Positions 51,908 to 59,937 of a stretch of DNA of 64,000 nt are shown in pieces. A model generated the notes under the pieces. That model ran no database searches and was not told the origin of the DNA. It saw only the letters and a program-made list of their open reading frames with translations. The translations under genes were made by a program, and so were the position numbers. The DNA comes from Fulvivirga imtechensis AK7 (GTDB lineage Bacteria > Bacteroidota > Bacteroidia > Cytophagales > Cyclobacteriaceae): positions 1 to 64,000 of the forward strand of contig NZ_AMZN01000004.1 of the NCBI RefSeq assembly GCF_000331535.1, in the 5' to 3' direction. Every line of letters starts with the position of its first letter. Positions within the stretch are counted from its first letter, which is position 1.

Positions 51908-52411
51908 ATGAAAAAGTTAATCACATTATTGTTACTGGTAAGTGCAACTTCCTTAGTATTTGGTCAAAGCAAGACAATAGAAGCGTTTCATTCTAAATAC
52001 AAGGAAGACCGCGATGCAAAGGTAATATCACTCAATGGCAGTCTTTTTAAGTTGATGGCGTCTATTGCCTCGTTTGATGAGTCAGATGAAGACCTCAAAA
52101 CAATCGGCAGGATAGCAGATGGCATTACTTCTATGGAAATACTGGCGATACCTATGTATAAAACAGGCTTCGACCATAAATCCCTTGATGACATGAGAAG
52201 TCAGTTGAAAGGAGAGAAGTATGAGGAACTGATGACTGTGAAAGAGGGTAGCGACCGCATTTATTTCATGACTCAGGGAACAAACTCACAGATTAAAAAT
52301 ATGCTTGTGCTGATCAAAGAGGACGATGAGTTTATGGTGATGAATATTAATGGCTCATTAGATATGAAAGACCTCGCATACCTGGCTAAGCAGCGCAAAA
52401 ACTGGAATTAA
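51908..52411 (+). CDS. DUF4252 protein 2
   Basis: A 167-aa paralogue of the preceding gene: signal peptide ending VFGQ, then TIEAFHSKYKEDRDAKVISL, a central TSMEILAIP, YEELMTVKEGSDRIYFM, and the closing FMVMNINGSLDMKDLAYLAK. The shared EEL-M-V-E-S-D pattern and final LD-K-L motif show common descent with the genes on both sides. It lies 40 bp downstream of protein 1. A hairpin follows its stop codon. Confidence 0.85.
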   Translation: MKKLITLLLLVSATSLVFGQSKTIEAFHSKYKEDRDAKVISLNGSLFKLMASIASFDESDEDLKTIGRIADGITSMEILAIPMYKTGFDHKSLDDMRSQLKGEKYEELMTVKEGSDRIYFMTQGTNSQIKNMLVLIKEDDEFMVMNINGSLDMKDLAYLAKQRKNWN

Positions 52412-52428
52412 AAATTAATATCATTTAT

Positions 52429-52469
52429 TATTGTTGATCAGGGGCATGATCTGCACCTGATCAACAATA
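52429..52469. terminator. Hairpin between the second and third DUF4252 genes (attenuator-like)
   Basis: TATTGTTGATCAGG (52429-52442) and CCTGATCAACAATA (52456-52469) pair perfectly over 14 bp around a 13-base loop. A weak T-run (GATTTTT) comes about 8 bases later. It may partly end transcription or protect the upstream message, so that genes before and after are made in different amounts. Confidence 0.6.
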
Positions 52470-52488
52470 GCACAAGATTTTTAGGATC

Positions 52489-52956
52489 ATGAGAACATTA
52501 ATAATAGCCATCTGCCTGTTTATATGCTATCAGGGATATACCCAGAGCGAAACAACAAAAAAATACTCCAAAAGATACGAAGGAGCATTTACCTTGTTTT
52601 TTTATAACAATACGCTGAAAATGCTCAACCAGGAAAATAATGCTGAGTTCGAAGCGCTTATCAGGGATATTGATAAGATGAAGTTTATGCGTATTAATAA
52701 GAAAGAAAACAAGATCAGCGATAGCGACTATAAAGTTATGGAGGCTGATTACCTGAAAGAGAAATTTGAGGAGATGATGACCATGCGTCATGAAGGGATG
52801 AATGTCAAAGTGCTTATCCAGGAAGATGATGGTATCACTACAGGTCTTGTACTGCTGATGAACGATCCCGAAAGCCTTTCTATTCTGGATATTAAGGGGG
52901 CGGTGCCTCTAAACCAGCTAGCCAACCTCATCTCGAAGGTACAGAATATTAATTGA
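52489..52956 (+). CDS. DUF4252-like protein 3
   Basis: A 155-aa, more diverged paralogue: signal peptide ending GYTQ, mature start ETTKKYSKRYEGAFTLFFYN, central IRDIDKMKFMRI, FEEMMTMRHEGMNVKVL, and closing LSILDIKGAVPLNQLANLIS. The spacing of these blocks matches the two upstream paralogues. It is separated from them by a hairpin and overlaps the next gene by one base (TGATG). Confidence 0.75.
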   Translation: MRTLIIAICLFICYQGYTQSETTKKYSKRYEGAFTLFFYNNTLKMLNQENNAEFEALIRDIDKMKFMRINKKENKISDSDYKVMEADYLKEKFEEMMTMRHEGMNVKVLIQEDDGITTGLVLLMNDPESLSILDIKGAVPLNQLANLISKVQNIN

Positions 52957-53549
52957 TGAAGAGGATTACACTGCTCTATTTAGAGGGGGTTCGCATATTT
53001 CTTGGGCTTATATTCTTCACAGCGGGCATGTCAAAGCTTATGCCCTTTCCCGGTCTTATAGGTCCTGAGTGGCTGGAGCAGGAGCTGGCTCCTTATGGTT
53101 TAGCGCTCTTTGCCCGTTTCGTGGCATTTTCCCAGGTCCTGGTTGGTCTTTTATTGCTTACCAAACGGTTTGCTACTTTGGGGGCAGTTATGCTTTTCCC
53201 ATTGTTGGTCTGCATCCTGGTTGTCACCATATCTCTGAACTGGGTGGGTACTCCCTACGTAAATACATTTCTACTCCTGCTGAATATCAGTCTGTTAGCA
53301 GCCGACTACCATCGGCTAAAATTCATTTTTACAGATGATGTCGAAAGCCTCAGAGCGATTCCCGCTACACGTCAACGGACCCGCGATGACTATGTCTGGC
53401 TGGCAGCAGTAGTCATCTTCTTTGCAGGCCTTTTAAGCATTAATTATACCCCTGGCCATAAAATTTTACTTTGCATGGGTGGGCTTGCGTTTATGGGCTT
53501 AGGAATAACGAATGCATTTTATAAATTGAGGAAGAAAAAGAAAGTTTAA
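52956..53549 (+). CDS. DoxX-like membrane protein
   Basis: About 197 aa with five to six membrane helices. The N-terminal segment RIFLGLIFFTAGMSKLMPFPG is typical of DoxX/MauE-type proteins. The start ATG at 52956 overlaps the stop of the DUF4252-like gene (TGATG), so translation is coupled. Family members act in membrane redox or electron-transfer processes in some species; the role here is unknown. Confidence 0.75.
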   Translation: MKRITLLYLEGVRIFLGLIFFTAGMSKLMPFPGLIGPEWLEQELAPYGLALFARFVAFSQVLVGLLLLTKRFATLGAVMLFPLLVCILVVTISLNWVGTPYVNTFLLLLNISLLAADYHRLKFIFTDDVESLRAIPATRQRTRDDYVWLAAVVIFFAGLLSINYTPGHKILLCMGGLAFMGLGITNAFYKLRKKKKV

Positions 53550-53555
53550 ATCATT

Positions 53556-54455
53556 TTGGATACAGTTTTAAAAATTGAAAACCTCACGAAGCAATATGGT
53601 CGTATTACTGCGGTCAGGAACCTTTCGTTAGAGGTGCACCGTGGTAATGTCTTTGGCATACTCGGGCCCAATGGAAGTGGCAAAACTACCACCCTGGGCA
53701 TACTGCTCGATGTAATTAAAAAGACCAGTGGTTCCTTTAGCTGGTTTGGACAGCCGCCCACCAAGGAAATGAGAAAGAAGATTGGGGCAATATTGGAGAC
53801 CCCGATTTTCTACCCTTATTTGTCAGCAGTGAAAAATCTGGAAATAGTTGCGGAGATCAAGGGCGCCCCGGTGGATAGGATAGAACCCGTTTTAAAGAAA
53901 GTGGAGCTTTATGAAAGACGTCACGATAAATTCAGGACCTACTCATTGGGTATGAAGCAAAGGTTATCCATAGCTTCAGCCTTACTTTGCGATCCTGAGG
54001 TGATGATCCTTGATGAACCAACGAATGGCCTTGATCCGCAAGGGATTGCCGAGATCAGAGAATTGATAAAGCAGATTGCCAGAGAAGGAAAGACGATCAT
54101 ATTGGCAAGCCACCTGCTGGATGAAGTACAGAAGGTGTGTACTCATTTCTGTGTACTGAAAAGAGGATCACTCCTGTATTCGGGAAGCGTGGAGGAAGTA
54201 AATAAAGGCGTTGAATCGGTGGAGGTAATTGCTGATGCCAGCGATATGGAGATGGTGTTGCAAGGCTACCCGATGGCAGCCAAAGTAGTGGAGGAAGATG
54301 GTAAGTATATCGTAACACTGGAGAATGGCGCCCGGGCGGCAGATCTGAATGCCTACCTGTTTAGCAAGGGCATAACGATATCACACCTGCTCACGCAAAG
54401 AAAGAGTCTCGAAAAACAGTTTTTAGAACTTTTAGCCGAATCAGATAATGCTTAG
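53556..54455 (+). CDS. ABC transporter ATP-binding protein
   Basis: A 299-aa ATPase of the CcmA/DrrA type, starting at a TTG codon 6 bp after the DoxX-like gene. It has canonical motifs, unlike the ABC protein at 42874: Walker A GPNGSGKTT, signature YSLGMKQRLSIASALL, Walker B VMILDEPTNGLDP, H-loop ILASHLLDEV. The C-terminal ~80 residues form an accessory domain. It overlaps the permease gene by 8 bp; the pair forms a two-gene ABC exporter or membrane-protein remodeller. Confidence 0.92.
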   Translation: MDTVLKIENLTKQYGRITAVRNLSLEVHRGNVFGILGPNGSGKTTTLGILLDVIKKTSGSFSWFGQPPTKEMRKKIGAILETPIFYPYLSAVKNLEIVAEIKGAPVDRIEPVLKKVELYERRHDKFRTYSLGMKQRLSIASALLCDPEVMILDEPTNGLDPQGIAEIRELIKQIAREGKTIILASHLLDEVQKVCTHFCVLKRGSLLYSGSVEEVNKGVESVEVIADASDMEMVLQGYPMAAKVVEEDGKYIVTLENGARAADLNAYLFSKGITISHLLTQRKSLEKQFLELLAESDNA

Positions 54456-55248
54456 ATTATTACGAATAGACCTTAAAAAACTTGTCAATTACAGGGCGTT
54501 TTGGGTGCTCAATATTATGTACGGTCTGCTGATCTTCAGTATCCCCATTTCTGTAATGGAATTTTTAAAATGGCTGAAGGAAAAGGGAGCTGAACTTGAT
54601 GGGTTTGATCCAATGAAGATCCCTGTGCTCCACTTCCCTGATATATGGCAAAATATTACCTATGTGTATGTCTTTCTGAAGATATTTCTGGCCATTGTTG
54701 TTATCATTTCAATTTCGAATGAATACAGTTATAAAACAATTCGCCAAAATATCATCGATGGCATGAGCCGGGTTGACTTTATCAAATCCAAGCTGCTTAC
54801 TATTTTATTGCTGAGCCTCGGCTCTACATTGTTTGTATTTCTCACCGGATTGCTCACCGGATTTATTTATACACCTAATGTAGCGGTTTCAGATATGTTT
54901 ACGGGGATTGAGTTCGTTTTTGCATACTTTCTCGACCTGTTCACTTATTTGGTATTTGCCTTTTTGCTCACTGTCTTGCTTAAGCGATCGGCACTAACGA
55001 TATTTATTTTGCTGCTATATCTTCCAATAGAATATGCTATCACAGGCAATCTGCCGGAGTCTATGGAGTTCATAGCTGAATATTTTCCACTACACGCTAT
55101 CAATAATCTGATCGAATTTCCATTTGCCAAATATTGGTTCCAGGAAATCCAGGACTATGTTAGCCTTTCCGCTGTAGGTGTGGTTTTTGTGTATCTGGCA
55201 TTGTTTATCTATGCCATATATGCAAAGCTAAAAGCAAGCGATCTGTAA
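54448..55248 (+). CDS. ABC transporter permease (ABC-2 type)
   Basis: A 266-aa integral membrane protein with about six helices (for example FWVLNIMYGLLIFSIPISVM, VYVFLKIFLAIVVIISISNE, LLTILLLSLGSTLFVFLTGLL). The EYSYKTIRQNIIDGMSR segment between helices is typical of ABC-2 permeases paired with CcmA-type ATPases. The exported substrate is unknown. It is the last gene in the 50285-55248 unit and is followed by the repeat nest. Confidence 0.88.
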   Translation: MLRLLRIDLKKLVNYRAFWVLNIMYGLLIFSIPISVMEFLKWLKEKGAELDGFDPMKIPVLHFPDIWQNITYVYVFLKIFLAIVVIISISNEYSYKTIRQNIIDGMSRVDFIKSKLLTILLLSLGSTLFVFLTGLLTGFIYTPNVAVSDMFTGIEFVFAYFLDLFTYLVFAFLLTVLLKRSALTIFILLLYLPIEYAITGNLPESMEFIAEYFPLHAINNLIEFPFAKYWFQEIQDYVSLSAVGVVFVYLALFIYAIYAKLKASDL

Positions 55249-55249
55249 A

Positions 55250-55380
55250 TAACGTGAGTTCGATATAAAATGCTTAAAAAAGGGCAGTCATCCTGCCTGT
55301 CCCGAACTTGCCTTGGGGAGGCAGCCAACAACTTTTTAGTTGATGTTGTGTATAATGACAGTTACCTGAACGGCCTTGAG
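55250..55380. repeat. Repeat A copy 8 (left part)
   Basis: It begins with AACGTGAGTTCGATATAAAA then TGCTTAAAAAAGGGCAGTCA, identical to copy 3, and continues with the palindrome GTCCCGAACTTGCC...GGGGAGGCAG. The next segment, CAGTTACCTGAACGGCCTTG then AGGAAATGGCG, is the reverse complement of the far part of copy 7. Confidence 0.8.
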
Positions 55381-55480
55381 GAAATGGCGCAGGAAAAATC
55401 CCCATTCTTCGGCTTTTCATTTGCTTTTGGCGGAGTGTCACTACGGTTAATCACCCTTCTCTCAAGGGCCCCGGAACAGG
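55381..55480. repeat. Direct repeat D, copy 1 (second copy at 55986-56087)
   Basis: Both copies contain CTTTTGGCGGAGTGTCACTA then CGGTTAATCACCCTT and end in a GGAACA motif. They are about 90 percent alike by eye. They flank the inserted repeat C plus about 190 bp of extra sequence, consistent with an older duplication. Confidence 0.75.
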
Positions 55481-55799
55481 TCCCATAGCCGTTAACTTAA
55501 GCATCCCGGTAGGGATGCAATATTGGTAGCCCGGGGTGAAGCCCCGGGATAGGATTAGATTTTTTTATGCGCCACATTCAAGCTTGGGAAGATGAGAAGG
55601 CTATTTTGGCGCATCCATGCTTACTAAGGTAAATGCTTCGAACTCATTCCTGCCATGTGTGCCAAGGAAGCCTGTGTTCCATGGTTGGGCCTTCCTATGG
55701 CACACTCAACTTCTCGTTTAAACCCGGGGCTTCACCCCGGGCTACAAAGATTTACCCCCTCTGGGGGCTCGTTATTCTCTTAAGTTAACGGCTATGGGA
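55481..55799. mobile_element. Repeat C: 319-bp MITE-like insertion with 21-bp terminal inverted repeats
   Basis: The left end TCCCATAGCCGTTAACTTAA then G (55481-55501) is perfectly repeated in inverse orientation at 55779-55799. ACAGG directly flanks it on both sides (55476-55480 and 55800-55804), a 5-bp target-site duplication. The interior has two GC-rich palindromes around TAGCCCGGGGTGAAGCCCCG at about 55528 and its inverse at about 55722. There is no coding sequence. It must have been moved by a transposase encoded elsewhere, and it inserted next to repeat D. Confidence 0.85.
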
Positions 55800-56088
55800 A
55801 CAGGTCCGGGGACTAGTGGTTATGGATTTTTTTATTGAAGAATTGGTAAACAAAGTCTATTCATCCATTCCGGTGATAAGCCATAAAAATAGCAACTAAC
55901 CGGCCCCCTCGCACCAGTTCCCGGACCAGTTCCGGGACCCCTCCGCAAAGTACTTCTTGAGAAGTAGCCCGATAAACCCAGGCAATAAAATGGTGCAGAA
56001 AAAAATCCCTATTCTTCGGAATTTCATTTGCTTTTGGCGGAGTGTCACTACGGTTAATCACCCTTTTCTCAGGGGCTCTGGAACAAGC

Positions 56089-56193
56089 CCTAGGCAAGTT
56101 CGGGACAGGCAGAATGACCTTAAAGAAGTTTTTTAGGTCTGTGTTTAGATACGAATATAATTTAATCGGGTCTACTATATCTAACTCATGTTA
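56089..56193. repeat. Repeat A copy 9 (right part)
   Basis: It carries GGCAAGTTCGGGACAGGCAG then AATGACC, the TTTTTTAGG block and the right end TCTACTATATCTAACTCATG then TTAAC. Together with copy 8 it could be the two ends of one element that was split by later insertions and duplications. Confidence 0.75.
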
Positions 56194-56384
56194 ACTTATA
56201 GTATGGGGGCTCTTTAGCGAATTGGATTAAATAATTGACACCTGATGTAAGGTTTATTTGATATACAAATAGTTTTTTTCTATTTTGTGACTGCAAATGA
56301 CAATCTTAAGTCTTTCTGAAAGGCTGAGGTCGTTGTTTGTCTATAATGGCTGATTAAGACTATTGCGCGAGAACGTGAATAGCC

Positions 56385-58466
56385 ATGAAGTTTATATACC
56401 TGACCTTAACCATCTTATTCCTCTCCATAAGCACCTTTACTTTCGGGCAAAGCTATAAAGCCTATATGAAGAAGGCTAATCGCTATTATAAATATGGTGA
56501 CTATCACAATGCTGTTAAATACTACCACAGGGCGGCTAACCTCAAGAAGGGAAATGTAAAAGTCACCTATATGTTAGGGTTGGCTTACCTAGCCGGTGAT
56601 AACAAAACAGAGGCGCTGAAATATCTGGAAACTGTTTATAAGCTTGATCCAAAAGTGGATGCTGATATGGAATACCATCTCGGACTGGCTTATCAGTATC
56701 ACAACAGGTTTGATGAGGCCATAGCTGCTTTTAAAAGATATAAGGATAGGCACAGAAAGCGGACCTTTATTGCTGATCATAAAATTGACCAATGCATGCT
56801 TGGAGATTCCCTTATTCGTCATTCCGCAGGAATTGAGGTGCGCAACGCAGGAATGAATATTAATTCGCCTTACAATGATTACACACCACTCATCTTTGAC
56901 AATGGACAATCGCTGATTTTCACGTCTAATCGCGCCGGATCGACAGGCGGCTTGAGGCTAAGTGATGGCTCGTACTACGAAGATATTTATATTTCTCATC
57001 GCGATGGCAACGATTGGGACAAGCCGCAAAAGATCGGGTCCGGTATAAACCTGAAATATCATGATGCAGCAGCTTCTATCTCTCCTGACGGTAAAACCCT
57101 GTTTTTGTACTATGAAAAGGGCGGTGGTGATATCTATACATCCAAATTTGAAAACAATGAATGGACCACGCCAGAACCGCTGAGTAAACACATCAATTCT
57201 GTATTCTGGGAAACAGCAGCCTCTATCACCGCTGACGGTAAAACCATATACTTTACCAGCAACAGGCCGGGAGGAATAGGTGACCTGGATATCTATAGGA
57301 GTGAATTGGATGAGAATGGTGAATGGGGCCCTGCTCAAAATCTGGGGCCAACTATTAATACTCCCGCCAGCGAAGACGCCCCATTTATCCATCCCGATGG
57401 TAAAACCTTGTATTTTGGCTCTACCGGCCATCTGGGAATGGGGGGTTCAGATATTTTTTACAGTCAACTGGTTGATGGCAAGTTTCAGGAGCCGGTTAAC
57501 ATGGGTTATCCTATCAATACTGTGTTTAATGACAATTATTTTGTAATAACCCCTGACCGAAAAGAGGCCTACTATACCTCATTGAGGAGTGGAGGCACCG
57601 GAATGGCAGATATTTACTATGCAAATATGGATGTGCCTGAGCCAATAAAACAGGAACCGGCAATAACCGAAGAAATAATTGCAGAATTACCGGTATCTCC
57701 AAAAGAATTAATTGCAGATGCCGGAGACCCTGAGCCTATGCTAGATGATAACACGGAGGAGGCAACAACAAAATACTATGATGAGGGTTTTATGCAGCTC
57801 CAGAAAGATCTGGGAGTGGTAACCGTTTTGAGAGGCAAAGTGATAGATGCAACAACAGCAAAGCCTTTGTTTGCCAAACTAAAATTAATGAACAACGAAA
57901 CAAATATCCTGGTGGCGGAGGTGGATTCAGATCCGGAAACAGGCGAATTTGAGTTGGTGATTCCCCATGGTGGAAATTATGGAGTTTCTACCAGTAAAAT
58001 TGGGTATTTGTTTAACTCCATAAACTTTAATCTCCCCGCTTTCCATGACTACCAGGAGGTGGATACGCACGTACTACTGCAAAAAGCTAAAGTTGGCTCA
58101 AAAGTAATTCTCAAAAACATCTTCTTCGATACAGGCAAAGCAGACCTGAGAACAGAGTCGTTGGCAGAATTAGACAGGATTAAAGAGTTGCTGCTTGATA
58201 ATGGTTCGCTTCAGGTGCAGATCAACGGGCATACGGATAATGTGGGCAATGCAGTCTATAATAAGATCCTCTCAAAAAAAAGAGCACAGGCTGTAGTTGA
58301 TTACTTGGTTGCCAGAGGGATACCTGGCGGACGTTTATTTGCGAAGGGATTTGGAGAAGAAAGGCCTCTTGTTTCAAATGATGATGAAAAGGATGGCCGT
58401 GAGATCAACAGAAGAACAGAGATCGAGATCATAGGAATGGGAGAATCTCTGGCTGTAAATGAGTAG
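56385..58466 (+). CDS. PorE-like OmpA-family protein of the type IX secretion system
   Basis: A 693-aa protein with signal peptide (to FGQ). Domain order: TPR repeats (~20-140), a WD40-like/PD40 propeller (~150-410; SPDGKTLFLYYEKGGGDIYT, TADGKTIYFTSNRPGGIGDLDIY, HPDGKTLYFGSTGHLGMGGSDIF), an acidic linker, a carboxypeptidase-regulatory-like domain (~485-570; VLRGKVIDATTAKPLFAKL) and an OmpA C-terminal domain (~575-690; INGHTDNVGNAVYNKILSKKRAQAV). This matches P. gingivalis PorE, which anchors the T9SS to peptidoglycan. At least two T9SS clients are encoded in this window. Other OmpA-TPR-PD40 proteins exist, so PorE function is likely but not certain. Confidence 0.88.
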   Translation: MKFIYLTLTILFLSISTFTFGQSYKAYMKKANRYYKYGDYHNAVKYYHRAANLKKGNVKVTYMLGLAYLAGDNKTEALKYLETVYKLDPKVDADMEYHLGLAYQYHNRFDEAIAAFKRYKDRHRKRTFIADHKIDQCMLGDSLIRHSAGIEVRNAGMNINSPYNDYTPLIFDNGQSLIFTSNRAGSTGGLRLSDGSYYEDIYISHRDGNDWDKPQKIGSGINLKYHDAAASISPDGKTLFLYYEKGGGDIYTSKFENNEWTTPEPLSKHINSVFWETAASITADGKTIYFTSNRPGGIGDLDIYRSELDENGEWGPAQNLGPTINTPASEDAPFIHPDGKTLYFGSTGHLGMGGSDIFYSQLVDGKFQEPVNMGYPINTVFNDNYFVITPDRKEAYYTSLRSGGTGMADIYYANMDVPEPIKQEPAITEEIIAELPVSPKELIADAGDPEPMLDDNTEEATTKYYDEGFMQLQKDLGVVTVLRGKVIDATTAKPLFAKLKLMNNETNILVAEVDSDPETGEFELVIPHGGNYGVSTSKIGYLFNSINFNLPAFHDYQEVDTHVLLQKAKVGSKVILKNIFFDTGKADLRTESLAELDRIKELLLDNGSLQVQINGHTDNVGNAVYNKILSKKRAQAVVDYLVARGIPGGRLFAKGFGEERPLVSNDDEKDGREINRRTEIEIIGMGESLAVNE

Positions 58467-58598
58467 GGTGTTTCTGCTACACCGATATTAGATTGACTTT
58501 TTACACCGCAATTTTTTTCAAAAAAACATTTTAAATAGCCGCCGGAATAAAACACCTAAATCCTGTGCTTGTTTCTATTATGAAAACATAAACGGATT

Positions 58599-59090
58599 AT
58601 GAATATCAGTAGAAAACAGGCAATGAAAGTAGCAGTGGGTATGGGAGCTATTGCAGGTATGCGATCAATGGTTGCCCCGGCTATACTTAGTCACTACCTT
58701 GCTGGTCGTCCTGAAAATGGTCTGCTGCATTCTAAATTGAGTTTCCTGCGGTCAACGATATTTTCAAGAGGGGTAAAGTTGCTGGCGGCAGGAGAGGTAG
58801 TAGGAGACAAGACACCACAGGCGCCCAACCGGATACACCCTGTCTCACTTCTGGGTAGGGCTGCTTCAGGCGGATTGATCGGAGCCGCAGCATTTGTCTA
58901 TAACAAAGAAAAGGCCTGGCATGGAGTTGTTGCAGGTGCAGCGGCAGCCATAGCCTCAGCTTTCCTTTCCTTTTATCTCAGGAAGCAGATAGGTAAGGAT
59001 CTAAATCTTAATGATAAAATAGTAGGTGCAGTTGAAGATATTGCTGTTATTACCGGTGGTAAGGCTATAATGAGCAATGGAAGGCTCTAA
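58599..59090 (+). CDS. DUF4126-like membrane protein
   Basis: A 163-aa protein with three to four hydrophobic segments rich in Gly and Ala (GMGAIAGMRSMVAPAILSHYL; ASGGLIGAAAFVYN; GVVAGAAAAIASAFLSFYLRK). The GMRSMVAPA and VVGDKTPQAPNRI segments match DUF4126. The function is unknown. It follows the PorE-like gene by 132 bp in the same direction, but independent transcription is possible. Confidence 0.78.
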   Translation: MNISRKQAMKVAVGMGAIAGMRSMVAPAILSHYLAGRPENGLLHSKLSFLRSTIFSRGVKLLAAGEVVGDKTPQAPNRIHPVSLLGRAASGGLIGAAAFVYNKEKAWHGVVAGAAAAIASAFLSFYLRKQIGKDLNLNDKIVGAVEDIAVITGGKAIMSNGRL

Positions 59091-59103
59091 CTCTGGCCAC
59101 ATT

Positions 59104-59146
59104 AACTAACGTGAGTTCGATATAAAATGCCGAACTCACGTTAACT
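59104..59146. repeat. Repeat A copy 10, minimal form
   Basis: TAACGTGAGTTCGATATAAA then ATGCCGAACTCACGTTA: the two terminal repeats of repeat A joined with almost nothing between. It is a 40-base palindrome between convergent genes and may act as a terminator. It suggests that the ends alone can persist, probably by internal deletion. Confidence 0.8.
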
Positions 59147-59149
59147 ATA

Positions 59150-59854
59150 TTATTGAGTAATAATAATCCCAATCGAGATCTCCAATCCTGTGAAATCGAC
59201 TTTGGAATCAGCATAATCTTTTTGTTTTGTTTCCAGGGGGCCGGTCATCATGCCTCCGGTATAGCTGCCTTTTAGTCCCAGACCGGCATCTCCAACGAAA
59301 TAATTGGCCTCTAAAGACAAGCCCCATTGCCGGGTAACAAAAATAATGTACTCTGCTCCGAAAAAATAACCAAGGCCGAGTCCATGATCAAAATCAAATG
59401 CTGAATTGGCAACATCCCAGCCTTCATACTTTCGTATCGCTTTATCCAGGTTTCCATAATTGAGCTTATTATCAAATCCATAAAACCCAAATCCACCGCC
59501 TTTAATTCTGAATTCCTGCCCCCGGCCGACAAACTGCAAAACCAGTTCCACGGGTACCAAAATGGTGAAATTAGGTCCCAGGATTGGATCCTCAGTTTTA
59601 AAATCTTCAATATCTTTTACATTTAAGCCGGACATACGATAAAGAGAGGCTCCGGTTTGCAGGGCAACATAACGGTTCAGGTCAACACCTAATCCCCGGA
59701 TTGAGAATGGACTGATAGGTGTCGAAAAATAGCCATTCTTAGGAAGGAAGTAAGAAAACGACAAACCAACCTCCTGGGCATTGGCAAAAGGAACTATAAG
59801 AAAAAAACAAACGCATATGCTAATTATCGACCGTTTAAATAGTTTACATGTCAT
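59150..59854 (-). CDS. Outer-membrane beta-barrel protein, unknown function
   Basis: A 234-aa protein with a signal peptide (to NAQ) and alternating hydrophobic/aromatic strands (VGLSFSYFLPKNGYFS, FTILVPVELVLQFVG, WGLSLEANYFVGDAGLGLKG, GLEISIGIIITQ). The pattern suggests an eight-stranded barrel of the kind common in Bacteroidota. There is no family motif that names a function. Its 3' end lies next to the minimal repeat A copy. Confidence 0.75.
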   Translation of the reverse strand: MTCKLFKRSIISICVCFFLIVPFANAQEVGLSFSYFLPKNGYFSTPISPFSIRGLGVDLNRYVALQTGASLYRMSGLNVKDIEDFKTEDPILGPNFTILVPVELVLQFVGRGQEFRIKGGGFGFYGFDNKLNYGNLDKAIRKYEGWDVANSAFDFDHGLGLGYFFGAEYIIFVTRQWGLSLEANYFVGDAGLGLKGSYTGGMMTGPLETKQKDYADSKVDFTGLEISIGIIITQ

Positions 59855-59937
59855 ATCAGAAGTTAGTATTTAGTTTATTTAGAAATTGAATGGTAACTTC
59901 AGGACCATCAAAACAGAACTTAAAGATAAAGTATTAT

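Larger units (their letters stand above)
55249..56384. other. 1136-bp gene-free region, a nest of repeats
   Basis: It contains repeat A copy 8 (left end at 55250), a 100-bp direct repeat at 55381-55480 and 55986-56087, repeat C inserted at 55481-55799, and repeat A copy 9 (right end at 56193). From 56194 to 56384 lies AT-rich sequence preceding the PorE-like gene. No protein-coding gene is supported. Confidence 0.75.

Noticed and set aside
55270-55488. 72-codon frame in the repeat nest
   Set aside because: It lies entirely within repeats A and D, and no start context or homologous domain supports it.
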